Below are positions 47,779 through 58,200 of a stretch of DNA of 64,000 nucleotides, one piece after another. The stretch's first letter is position 1. Every line of letters begins with the position of its first letter. Origin of the DNA: Streptomyces sp. XD-27 (GTDB taxonomy: Bacteria > Actinomycetota > Actinomycetes > Streptomycetales > Streptomycetaceae); assembly GCF_030553055.1 (NCBI RefSeq), contig NZ_CP130713.1:5332001-5396000 (forward strand), written 5' to 3'. The translations under genes and the position numbers were made by a program. The notes beneath the pieces are model-generated. The model had not been told where the DNA came from. It saw only the letters and a list, made by a program, of their open reading frames with translations, and did not search any database.

Positions 47779-50709
47779 TTACAGTGCCTCTTTGCGTGTG
47801 AGGTGGGTGAAGGACAGCCAACCCGGCAGTACCGGCAGCCAGAATGTCATCAGCCGGAAGAGGAACACCGCCGGGGTCGCGGTCTCGTACGGCAGGCCCG
47901 CGAAGGTCAGACCGGTGATCAGCGCCGCCTCGACCGCGCCGACACCGCCCGGGGTGGGCGCCGCCGACCCCAGCGCGTTGCCCGCGAGGAACACCACGGC
48001 GATGCTCGCGTAGCTCAGATCGCCGCCGAACGCCCTGATCGACGCGTCCAGGCACATCACGAAGGCGGCCGTGAGCAGCAGCATCCCGCCGATGCCCGCC
48101 ACCAGCTTCTGGGGCCGCTGGAGGACGTCCAGCATGCGCGGGACGACACCGGCGAACAGCGAACGCACGCGAGTGGAAACGAACTTCCGCATTGCGGGGA
48201 TCGCCGTCACCACCAGCGCCAGTACGGCGGCCGTCAGCAGCCCGGCGATCACGGTGCGGGACGGCGAGAGCGTCGGGGTGCGCTCGGTCCCGGTGATGTA
48301 GCCGAAGGTCATCAGCAGGATGATGTGGCTGGCCAGGCCGAAGAGCTGGGAGGCGCCCACACTCGCCACCGCCAGACCCGGCCGCACCCCCGCGCGTTGG
48401 AGGAAGCGGGTGTTGAGCGCCACGCCGCCGACCGCCGCGGGCGCCACCAGCTTGGCGAACGAGGCGGCGACCTGCGCCAGCACCGTCCGCCCGAACGGCA
48501 CTTTCTCCGGGACGAACCCCAGCAGGCTGATCGCCGCGGCCACATAGGTGAGCGCGGAGAAGACGAGCGCGATCGCCACCCAGAAGTAGTTCGCGCCGCT
48601 GATCACCGTGCTCAGCTGGATGTGGGTGAACTGGGACAGCAGGAAGTACGCGGCGAAGGCACCGGCACAGAAGGTCACCAGCGTGCGCGGCTTGATGCGC
48701 TCCAGGCGCACCGGCTCTATGGGCGCCTGCGGCCGCTTGAGCAGCACCTGCTGCCGGATCCGGGAGAGCAGGTCCTCCTCGCGGGCCTCCTCCAGCGCCT
48801 CGTCGATCGCGCGCTTCTCGGCCTCCTTCTGCGCCTTCACCGCCTGCTTCTCGGCCTTGGCCGCCTTGCGGTCGCTGACCTGGCCGGGCCGGCCGGTCCC
48901 GGTCTCCGGCTCCCGCGCCGCCTCGGCGTCCACCGCCTCGCGGGCCTCCTTGGCGGCCTTCCTGGCGCGGGACGCCTCCAGGACCGCCTCGCGCTGGCGC
49001 TGCGCGCGCTCCCGCGCCAGCTGGCGCAGCGTCGCACGGGTGCCGCGGTTGAGGGCGAGTGGCTGCAGCAGCGGAAGCGCGTCGGCGACCGTGTCCGGGC
49101 CGAGGACGTCCACGGCGGCGGCCACCGAACGCTCCGGGCCGACCCGCAGCGCGAGCGTGGTGAGCAGCTGCGCGATGTCCATCCGCAGGACCAGGTCGCC
49201 CGCCGCGATCTCGCCGCCGCGCAGGTCGGTGAGGATCACCCTGCCGGAACGATCCACCAGGAGCGCGTCGCCGTCCAGCCTGCGATGGGCGATCCGACGC
49301 GACTGGAGCGCCTTGACCTGGTGCCAGGCGCTCGCCAGCAGCTCGTCGGTGACCTCCTCGTCCGGCAGGGAGTTCAGCGAGCGGCCGCCGATGTGCTCGT
49401 AGACCAGCATCACGGCGTCCGGGCCCAGCTCGGAGGTGGCGATCAGTTTGGGCGCCGCGGCGCCGGCGGCGATCGCCGCGTACGCCAGCAGCGCCTCCTG
49501 CTCCAGCGCCTGGCGCAGCGACTGGAGGCTGCGGGGCTGGGTGATGCTGCGCAGCGCGAGCCGCTGCCACAGGCGGTAGAAGAAGCCGCGGGCCTGCTGC
49601 TCGCGGTCCACGACCGTCACGTCCAGCGGCGGGCCGTCCTCCAGCGTGACCAGATACCGGCGGCCGCGGTCACTCTGCGCTGCGGCGGCGCCGTCGGTGT
49701 CGTACGGCTCGGCGTCCTCGGAGCGCATCGCGCTGACGGGCTTGAAGCCGACGCGGCGCAGCCCGGCGAGGAGGTGCTGCCCAGTGGGCCGCACATTCGG
49801 GGAGCCGACCGCGTACAGCGTGCCGTAGGCCACCGTCCAGCCGATCAGCACGGTGATGACGATGGCGAACGGCGTCGTGTAGCCGCCGATGAGCACCGCG
49901 AAGGCGTCCAGCAGCAGCACGCACCACATGGCCACCCGCCAGCGCGGCCTGCGGGCCATGCCGACGGCGGTCATATAGGCGATGACCGGGGCCAGATAGC
50001 CGTGCACGGGATCGCTGAACGTGCCGCCCGGCGACTCCTGGGTGAGCGCCTCGCGGATCGAGTCGGGAGCGCCCTCGGCGACCCACAGGTCGGTGGCAAG
50101 GGAGACGCCGTGGGCGAGTACGGCGGCGAGTACGCCGTCCGCGATCCGCAGCCCGTCGCGTTTGACCAGCCGTTCGACGGCGAAGGCCACCGGCAGGATG
50201 AGCACCGCGACGCTGGCGCCGAGACCCGTCAGGTCGATCAGCAGCGCGGGCGCCTGCTCGGTGCCCTCGCCGATGTCCTTCTCCAGGCCGCTGGTGGTGC
50301 CGTGCGCGAAGGCGGAGATGGCCAGGACGATGCCGATGCCGAGGATGCCGAGCAGCAGCCGCAGCAGGTCGGAGGGGCGGTGGACGCGGGCGGGGAGCAG
50401 CGGCTCGTCGCCGGAGACCCGGCCGATCCGCGGGTCGGGGCCCTCGCCGGAGATGGCGTGGCTGCCGTGCGGGCGGTGGTCGGGGTGTGTGTCGTCGTGC
50501 GTGTCGCCGTGCTCGCCGGCGGGCTCGCCACCGTCGTCGTCGTCGGCCTCGGCCGGAGGCGGGTCCTGGGGCGCGGGCGGGTCCTGGGATTCGGGGGCGG
50601 ACTTGGTCAGCGGGGTCCGTGGGGCGCGCGGCAGCACGTCAGGGGCGCGGGCCTCGTCCGGAGGCTGCGCACCTTGCTGCACGTCTGTTTCTTCTTGATC
50701 TCGTATCAC
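47779..50709 (-). CDS. Fused membrane/kinase-like/flippase-domain protein (LPG synthase TM family)
   Basis: A 976-aa three-part protein. After a disordered acidic N terminus comes a hydrophobic region of about seven helices (residues 110-300), then a degenerate RIO/ABC1-like kinase domain (AHRRLDGDALLVD and VILTDLRGGEI in the HxD and DFG positions), a Lys/Glu coiled coil, and a C-terminal lysylphosphatidylglycerol-synthase-type flippase domain (SAAPTPGGVGAVEAALITG is its signature). It may sense and move lipids; the enzyme activity is unproven. GTG 50709 is used, but GTG 50682 has a better AGAAGAAA site. Confidence 0.87.
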   Translation of the reverse strand: MIRDQEETDVQQGAQPPDEARAPDVLPRAPRTPLTKSAPESQDPPAPQDPPPAEADDDDGGEPAGEHGDTHDDTHPDHRPHGSHAISGEGPDPRIGRVSGDEPLLPARVHRPSDLLRLLLGILGIGIVLAISAFAHGTTSGLEKDIGEGTEQAPALLIDLTGLGASVAVLILPVAFAVERLVKRDGLRIADGVLAAVLAHGVSLATDLWVAEGAPDSIREALTQESPGGTFSDPVHGYLAPVIAYMTAVGMARRPRWRVAMWCVLLLDAFAVLIGGYTTPFAIVITVLIGWTVAYGTLYAVGSPNVRPTGQHLLAGLRRVGFKPVSAMRSEDAEPYDTDGAAAAQSDRGRRYLVTLEDGPPLDVTVVDREQQARGFFYRLWQRLALRSITQPRSLQSLRQALEQEALLAYAAIAAGAAAPKLIATSELGPDAVMLVYEHIGGRSLNSLPDEEVTDELLASAWHQVKALQSRRIAHRRLDGDALLVDRSGRVILTDLRGGEIAAGDLVLRMDIAQLLTTLALRVGPERSVAAAVDVLGPDTVADALPLLQPLALNRGTRATLRQLARERAQRQREAVLEASRARKAAKEAREAVDAEAAREPETGTGRPGQVSDRKAAKAEKQAVKAQKEAEKRAIDEALEEAREEDLLSRIRQQVLLKRPQAPIEPVRLERIKPRTLVTFCAGAFAAYFLLSQFTHIQLSTVISGANYFWVAIALVFSALTYVAAAISLLGFVPEKVPFGRTVLAQVAASFAKLVAPAAVGGVALNTRFLQRAGVRPGLAVASVGASQLFGLASHIILLMTFGYITGTERTPTLSPSRTVIAGLLTAAVLALVVTAIPAMRKFVSTRVRSLFAGVVPRMLDVLQRPQKLVAGIGGMLLLTAAFVMCLDASIRAFGGDLSYASIAVVFLAGNALGSAAPTPGGVGAVEAALITGLTFAGLPYETATPAVFLFRLMTFWLPVLPGWLSFTHLTRKEAL

Positions 50710-50897
50710 CAGTCACCGCCCGGAAGATGGTGGCATGACCGGGCTGAGGAGGAGGGCATCAGGGGGTGTCTCGGGGCCGTGAAATTCGGATCGTACGGAC
50801 TGTAGCCGGTCGTCGTACAGAGGGTGACCGAATTCGGGGCCGACCGCTGACGCCGTTTCCCCGGGCGTTGTCGGTGGCGTACGGCAAGATGGGCCGG

Positions 50898-51323
50898 ATG
50901 AGTCCGGAGAGCGAGGAAGCGGGGGCCGCGGACGCTCCCCCGGTCGGCGGTGCCGGGGCACCCGACGACGCCGGGGGATCGCCCCTGCCCGAGTACGCGG
51001 AGCGGGTCCTGGAGGTCGCCGAACTGATTCCGCCCGGCCGGGTGATGACGTACGGGGACGTCGCCGAATGGCTGGGCGAGGGCGGCCCCCGACAGGTCGG
51101 GCGCGTCATGGCGCTCTACGGAGGGGCCGTGCCCTGGTGGCGCGTGGTCCGCGCGGACGGCCGCCTGCTGCCCGGCCACGAAGTCCGCGCCCTGGGGCAC
51201 TACCAGGAGGAGGGCACGCCGCTGCGGGCGGCGGCGCGCGGCGCCCACGGCCACATACCGCGCCTCGATCTGGCCGCGGCCCGCTGGGACGGCGGCGTCG
51301 ACGGAGACATCCCTCACACCTGA
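50898..51323 (+). CDS. Alkyltransferase-like (ATL/MGMT family) DNA-binding protein
   Basis: About 141 aa with the MGMT DNA-binding domain: LIPPGRVMTYGDVAEWLG and GRVMALYGGAVPWWRVVRAD. The active-site PCHR of true O6-alkylguanine transferases is PWWR here, so the alkyl-acceptor Cys is absent. This is the hallmark of ATL proteins, which bind alkylated guanine and hand it to nucleotide excision repair. It sits beside AdnAB and UvrD-type genes, matching mycobacterial Rv3204. ATG 50898 is chosen; ATG 50889 is also possible. Confidence 0.88.
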   Translation: MSPESEEAGAADAPPVGGAGAPDDAGGSPLPEYAERVLEVAELIPPGRVMTYGDVAEWLGEGGPRQVGRVMALYGGAVPWWRVVRADGRLLPGHEVRALGHYQEEGTPLRAAARGAHGHIPRLDLAAARWDGGVDGDIPHT

Positions 51324-51583
51324 CAGCTTCCGTGACCGGACGGCTTCGCGTCCGCCTCCGGCCCCGCGGGCCGTCCGCGCGGCGGACCGCCGCCGCACAG
51401 GAGGGCGCGGCCGACCGGCCCCCGCCCGCACTGGCGTAGCGTCGGGGGAGCCCTGTGCCGCCCGCGGCACGCCGACCGGCCTCACCGCCCGGCCACCACC
51501 CGGCGGATCCGGTCGTACCGGACACGGCTGTGCCGCATGCGGCCGTTCGAAACCCAGCACACCCACCAGGACCGGCGATCCAC

Positions 51584-54500
51584 GTGAGCTCCTCCTCCTC
51601 GTCCCTTGCGCGGCAGCGGCAGGCGCGGCAGCCGTCCACGGGTACGTACCGTCTGGTACGTACCCGCCCGGGGCCGGTCACCCCTCCTGTCCTGGACGCC
51701 CGGCAACGTGCCGTGGTCGACCATGCGGACGGGCCGCTCCTGGTGCTCGCCGGACCGGGCACCGGCAAGACCACCACGCTGGTGGAGGCGGTCGCCGAGC
51801 GCGTACGGCGGGGCGCCGACCCCGATCGACTGCTGGTGCTGACGTTCAGCCGCAAGGCGGCGGTCGACCTGCGCGATCGGATGGCGGCGCGTCTGGGGGC
51901 GCACGCGCCCCCCAGGCCACTACCTTCCACTCCTACTCCTACGCCCTGGTCCGCGCCCACCAGGACGCCGACCTCTTCGCCGATCCGCTGCGGCTGCTGT
52001 CCGGTCCGGAGCAGGACGTCGTCGTCAGGGAACTCCTCGCGGGCCAGACCGAGCTCGCCCGCGAGGGCCGGGCCACCGCCCACTGGCCGGACGAACTGCG
52101 TGCCTGCCTGACCACGCGGGGCTTCGCCGACGAGGTGCGCGCGGTCCTCGCGCGCAGCCGCGAACTGGGCCTGGGCCCCGACGCCCTCGGCGCCTTCGCC
52201 GCCAGGACCGGGCGGCCCGACTGGGGCGCCGCCGCGGCCTTCCTCGCCGAGTACCTCGACGTCCTCGACGCCCAGGGCGTCCTCGACTACGCCGAACTGG
52301 TGCACCGGGCGGTGCTGCTCGCCGAGCGCCCGCACGTCGCGGCGGAGCTGGCCGGGGCCTACGACGCGGTCTTCGTCGACGAGTACCAGGACACGGACGT
52401 GGCACAGGTGCGGCTGCTGCACGCGCTGTCGGGCACCCGGGAGCCCGGACGCGGCGGGCCTTCGGCCGGAGGCGATGCCGGACGGCGGACGGGCCGCACG
52501 CTCGTCGTCTTCGGCGACCCCGACCAGTCGATCTACGCCTTCCGCGGCGCCGACGTGGGCGGCATCCTCGACTTCCCGCACGCCTTCCCGCGCACCGACG
52601 GCACACCGGCGCCCGTGGCCGTCCTCGGCACGTCCCGGCGCTCGGGCGCCGCCCTGCTGGCCGCCACCCGGCTGATCGCCCAGCGGATGCCGCTGACCAG
52701 GCTTCCGGCGGACGCGGTCCGCGCGCACCGCGACCTGGCTGCCGCGCGGCCCGGCGGCCGGGTCGAGGCGTACACGTACCCGACGGCCGGGGCGGAGCTG
52801 GACAACATCGCCGACGTCCTGCGCCGCGCCCACCTGGAGGACGGGGTGCCATGGCGCGACATGGCCGTCCTGGTACGCGCCGGAGGCCGCTCGCTGCCGG
52901 GCGTGCGCCGCGCGCTGACGGCCGCGGGCGTACCGGTGGACGTGGACGGCGACGACATCCCCCTCCGGAACGAACCGGCGGTGGCCCCGCTGCTCACGGC
53001 CCTGCGCGTGGCGGCGACGGCGGCCCTGCGGGACACGGCGGGGACCGGACCGGTCGGCGCGTTTCCCGAGGACGGCGCCGATGAGCCGGGGCCCGCGTCG
53101 GCGGAGGGCGATCAGGAGGGCGGGCATGGCGTCGGGGCGCCGGGGCCTGCGTCGGTGGAAGACGATCACGAAGGCGCCGATGGCGCGGGCGTCCCAGAAG
53201 GCGGCCACGGCACCGGAACCGAGGGATCCGCGTCGGCAGGCGGCGCGTCCGGCATGGACGCCGAGACCGCGCTCGCCCTGCTCACCTCCCCGCTCGGCGG
53301 CATGGACGCCGCCGACCTGCGCCGCCTCGGCCGTGCCCTGCGCGAAGAGGAGCGCGCCGCCGGGGCCGCCGTGCCGCGCCCGTCCGACGTCCTGCTCGCC
53401 GAAGCGCTCGCCGAACCCGAGCGGCTGGTCGCCCACGACGCCTCCTACGCGCGCGCGGCGCGGCAACTCGGCCTGCTGCTGCGCCGCGCGCGCACGCTGC
53501 TCGCCGACGGCGGCACCGCCGAGCAGGCGCTGTGGGAGCTGTGGGACGGCACCCGCTGGCCGCAGCGTCTGCGGCAGGCCGCGCACCGCGGCGGCGCCGC
53601 CGGCCGCAACGCCGACCGCGACCTGGACGCCGTATGCGCGCTCTTCGAGACCGCCGCCCGCGCCGAGGAGCGGACCGGCGGCCGCGGCGCGCTCAACTTC
53701 CTGGAGGAGCTCGACGCCCAGGACATCGCCGCCGACACCCTCTCCGGCCGCGCCGTCCGCCCCGACGCCGTACGCCTGATGACCGCGCACCGTGCCAAGG
53801 GCCTCCAGTGGCGGTTGGTGGTGGTCGCGGGCGTGCAGGAAGGGCTCTGGCCCGACCTGCGGCGGCGCGGTTCGCTGCTCGAAGCCGACCGCATCGGCCG
53901 GGACGGGCTGGCCGAGCCGCTGTCCCAGGGCGCGCTGCTCGCCGAGGAGCGGCGGCTGTTCTACGTCGCGGCCACCCGGGCCCGCGAACGCCTGGTCGCC
54001 ACCGCCGTCAAGGCCGCCGCCGAGGACGGCGACCAGCCCTCCCGTTTCCTCGCCGAACTGGGCGTCGAGCCCGTCGACGTCACCCACCGCCCGCGCCGCC
54101 CGCTGTCCGTCGCCGCGCTCGTCGCCGAGCTGCGCGCCACCACCGTCGACCCGGACGCCTCGGACGCGCTGCGGGACGCCGCCGCCCGGCGGCTGGCCCG
54201 GCTCGCGGCGCTGCGCGACGACGGCCAGCCGCTCGTCCCGGCGGCCCACCCCTCCCGCTGGTGGGGCCTGGACGAGCCGACGCACGGCGCGGCCCCGCTG
54301 CGCGACCGCGACCGGCCCGTCGCGCTGTCCGGCAGCGCACTGGACCAGCTGGTGAACACCTGCTCCCTCCAGTGGTTCCTGGGCCGGGAGGTCAAGGCCG
54401 ACGAGCCCGCGACCGCCGCCCAGGGGTTCGGCAACGTCGTGCACGTACTGGCCGACGAGGTGGCCTCCGGGCGCACCCCGGCCGATCTGGCCGTCCTCAT

Positions 54501-55119
54501 GGAGCGACTGGACTCCGTATGGGAGGCCCTCGCCTTCGACGCGCCGTGGAAGTCACGGCAGGAGAAGGAGAACGCGCGGGCGGCGCTGGAGCGGTTCCTG
54601 CGCTGGCACGTCATGGAGCGCGGCGGCCGCACCCCCGTCGCCACGGAGCACGACTTCGACGTCACGTTGGAGGCCGGCGCCCACCAGGTGCGGATCCGCG
54701 GCAGCATGGACCGGGTCGAGCGGGACGACGCCGGACACGCGTACGTCGTCGACTTCAAGACTGGCAGGCAGCCCGTCGCCCGGGATGCCGTGGCCCGGCA
54801 TCCGCAGCTCGCGGTCTACCAGCTCGCCGTCCGCGAGGGCGCGGTGGACGACCTCTTCGACGGCGCCCGCCCCCAGCCGGGCGGCGCCGAACTCGTCCAG
54901 CTCCGGCAGGCCGCCGCCAAGAAGGACGGCGGCGAGGCCGTGCCCAAGGTGCAGGCCCAGGAGCCGCTGAGCGGGGAGTGGGTCGGCGAGTTGCTCGCCG
55001 ACGCGGCGGGCCGCGTCCTGGACGAGCGTTTCACCCCGACCACGGGCGACCACTGCGGTCGCTGCGCGTTCCGGCACGCGTGCAGCGCGCGGCCCGAGGG
55101 CCGCCACGTCGTGGAGTAG
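51584..55119 (+). pseudogene. adnA: AdnA-like helicase-nuclease subunit, frameshifted
   Basis: Two frames join to one UvrD/RecB-type protein of about 1,178 aa. Frame one (from GTG 51584) carries Walker A LAGPGTGKTTTLVEA and runs correctly to LGAHAPP near 51913. The other frame then gives QATTFHSYSYALVRAH (motif Ia region), VFVDEYQDTD (motif II), MTAHRAKGLQWRLVVVAG (motif V), and a C-terminal RecB nuclease (VVDFKTGRQ) with a four-Cys Fe-S pattern (last pair CGRCAF..AC). The C6 run at 51908-51913 should be C7. AdnA with AdnB processes double-strand breaks; the break is probably a sequence error. Confidence 0.85.
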
Positions 55120-55133
55120 CCCCCGGCCCCCAC

Positions 55134-55160
55134 TTATCCACAGACGCCCCCTTATCCACA
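55134..55160. promoter_or_regulatory. Two perfect DnaA-box 9-mers upstream of adnB
   Basis: TTATCCACA occurs exactly at 55134-55142 and again at 55152-55160 (18-base period) in the 82-base gap between adnA and adnB. Together with the pair near 1.8 kb they suggest DnaA binding or titration sites. Confidence 0.5.
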
Positions 55161-55201
55161 GGCGCCCCTCGCTGTCGGCGGCTGCGGCTAGCCTCTTTCG
55201 G

Positions 55202-58200
55202 GTGTCACCACGCCTCACGGACCCCGAGCAGCTCAAGGAGCTCCTCGGCATCCCGTTCACCCCGGAGCAGACGGCCTGCATCACCGCGCCGCCCGCCCCG
55301 CAGGTGATCGTGGCCGGAGCCGGCTCCGGCAAGACGACGGTGATGGCCGCGCGGGTCGTGTGGCTGGTGGGCACCGGCCAGGTCGAGCCCGCGCGGGTGC
55401 TGGGCCTGACCTTCACCAACAAGGCCGCCGGAGAGCTGGCGGAACGGGTGCGAAAGGCCCTGGTCAAGGCCGGTGTCACCGATCCCGATCCGTCCCCCGC
55501 CGACTCCGGCCGGGCTCCCGACTCCGGCCGGGTCCCCGCCGACTCCGGCCAGGCTCGTGCCGACTCCGGCCAGGCTCGTGCCGACTCCGGCCAGGCCCTC
55601 GCCGACCCCGAGCAGGCCCCGGGCGAACCCCGGATCTCCACCTACCACGCCTTCGCCGGACAGCTGCTGAAGGACCACGGACTGCGCGTCGGTCTCGAAC
55701 CGACCGCCCGGCTGCTCGCCGACGCCACCCGCTTCCAGCTCGCCGCCCAGGTGCTGCGCACCGCCCCCGGCCCGTATCCGGCGCTCACCCGGCCCTTCGC
55801 CGACCTCGTCACCGACCTGCTCGCCCTGGACGGGGAGCTCGCCGAGCACCTGGTGCCCGCCGAGCGGCTGCGGGAGTACGACACCGAGCTGCTGGCCGCG
55901 CTCGACGGCGTCAAGCTCACCAACGAGGCGCTGCGCAAGGCGCCCGAGGCCGCCCGCGCCCGCCTGGAGCTGCTCTCCCTCGTCGAGTCCTACCGCGCCG
56001 AGAAGCGCCGCCGGGACTTGCTGGACTTCGGCGACCAGATCGCGCTGTCCGCCACCCTCGCCCGCACCCGGCCGGAGGTCGGCCGGATGCTGCGCGAGGA
56101 GTTCACGGTCGTGCTGCTGGACGAGTACCAGGACACCTCCGTCGCCCAGCGGCTGCTGCTGTCCGGCCTCTTCGGCGACGGCACCGGGCATGCCGTCACC
56201 GCGGTCGGCGACCCCTGCCAGGCCATCTACGGCTGGCGCGGCGCCTCCGTGGCGAACCTGGACGACTTCCCCGAGCACTTCCGGCACTCCGACGGCCGCC
56301 CCGCGCGGCGCTTCGCCCTCAGTGAGAACCGGCGCAGCGGCGGTCGTCTCCTCGCCCTCGCCAACACCCTGGCCGCGCCGCTGCGCGCCCTCCACGAGGG
56401 CGTCGAGGCGCTGCGCCCCGCCCCCGGCGCAGAGCAGCAGGGGCTGGTGCGCTGCGCCCTGCTGCCCACCCACGCGGAGGAGCTCGCCTGGCTCGCCGAC
56501 TCCCTCGCCCATCTGGTGCGCACCGGCACTCCGCCGGGCGAGATCGCGGTCCTGTGCCGCACCGCCACGGACTTCGCCGAGATCCAGGGCGCCCTGGTGG
56601 CGCGGGACGTCCCGGTGGAGGTGGTCGGCCTGTCCGGGCTGCTGCACCTGCCGGAGGTCGCCGATCTCGTCGCCGTGTGCGAGGTGCTCCAGGACCCGTC
56701 CGCCAACGCCGCGCTCGTACGGCTGCTGACCGGCCCGCGCTGGCGCATCGGCCCCCGCGACCTGGCCCTGCTCGGCCGCCGCGCCCGCCTGCTCGTACGG
56801 ACCGGACACGGCGACGACGCCGGGGCGGACCCCGACCGGCGGCTCGCCGAGGCGGTCGAGGGCGTGGACCCGGCCGAGGTCGTCTCTCTCGCGGACGCCC
56901 TCGACACGTTCCTCAGCCCTGGAGGACCGGTAGGCGAGGGCGGGGGAGCGGGCGACGACGGGCTGCCCTTCTCGACCGAGGCGCGGGTGCGCTTCGCCCG
57001 GCTCGCCGCCGAGCTCCGCGACCTGCGCCGCTGCCTCGCCGATCCGCTCATGGACGTGCTCCACCGGGTGCTCGCGGTCACCGGTCTCGAGGTCGAGCTG
57101 TCGGCCTCGCCGCACGCGCTGGCCGCCCGCCGCCGCGAGACGCTGCACAACTTCCTGGACGTCGCCGCCGACTTCGCCGCCCTGGACGGCGAGTCCACGC
57201 TGCTGGCCTTCCTCGGCTTCCTGCGCACCGCCGCTCAGTACGAGAAGGGCCTGGACAACGCCCTCCCCGGGGGCGAGAACACCGTCAAGGTGCTCACCGC
57301 CCACAAGTCCAAGGGCCTGGAGTGGGACGTGGTGGCGGTCCCCGGCCTGGTCGCCAGGCAGTTCCCCAGCGAGCAGGCACGGGAGTCCTGGACGGGACAC
57401 GCGAAGGTGCTGCCGCACGCCCTGCGCGGTGACGCCGCGACCCTCCCGGACGTCGACGCCTGGCACAGCAAGGGCATGGCGGCCTTCAAGGACGCCATGA
57501 AGGAGCACCAGCGCACCGAGGAACTGCGTCTGGGGTACGTCACCTTCACCCGCCCCCGCTCCCTGCTGCTCGGCTCCGGCCACTGGTGGGGACCTACCCA
57601 GAAGAAGCCGCGCGGACCGTCGGCGTTCCTCGAGGCGCTGCGCGCGCACTGCGAGGCGGGCGCGGACCACGGCGAGGTCGAGGCGTGGGCGGAGCCGCCG
57701 GGCGAGGACGAGGAGAACCCGGCCCTGCGCGCCGCCGTGGCCACCGACCGGGTGTGGCCGCTGCCCCTGGACCCGGACGCGCTGGCCAGGCGCCGCCGCG
57801 CGGCGGATGCGGTTCTGAGCCACCTGGACCGCCTTGACCGTGCGGTGCGGGCTCCCCAGCGGCAGGAGGACGCGTGGCCCGAGCCACCCGAGGACCCGGA
57901 CTGGCCCCCGCCGCCGGACGACGATCTGTATGACGGTGTTCCTCCGGAGTCTGGGGCGGAGCCCCGGCCCCCGCGCCCCGGCGGCGGCCCCTCCGTGCCC
58001 GCGCCCAGGCGGCCGCAGCACGAGGCCCGGCGGCCGGAAGACGACGAGCCCCTGGTGCCCGAGGAGGCCAGGCTGGCGGCCTCCTGGGACCGGGACCTCG
58101 ACGCCCTGGCCGGTGAGCTGCGGCGCGCCCGCGCGACCGTACGCGAGGTCCCCATACCGCCCGTGCTGAGCGCCACACAGCTGCTGCGGCTCGCCGCCGA

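Noticed and set aside
47803..50805. 1000-residue plus-strand frame across the flippase-domain gene
   Set aside because: Composition is His/Arg/Gln-rich without domains, and the minus-strand protein has clear membrane and flippase signatures.
51106..54444. 1112-residue minus-strand frame opposite adnA
   Set aside because: Shadow frame of the helicase gene; Gly/Arg-rich with no domain.
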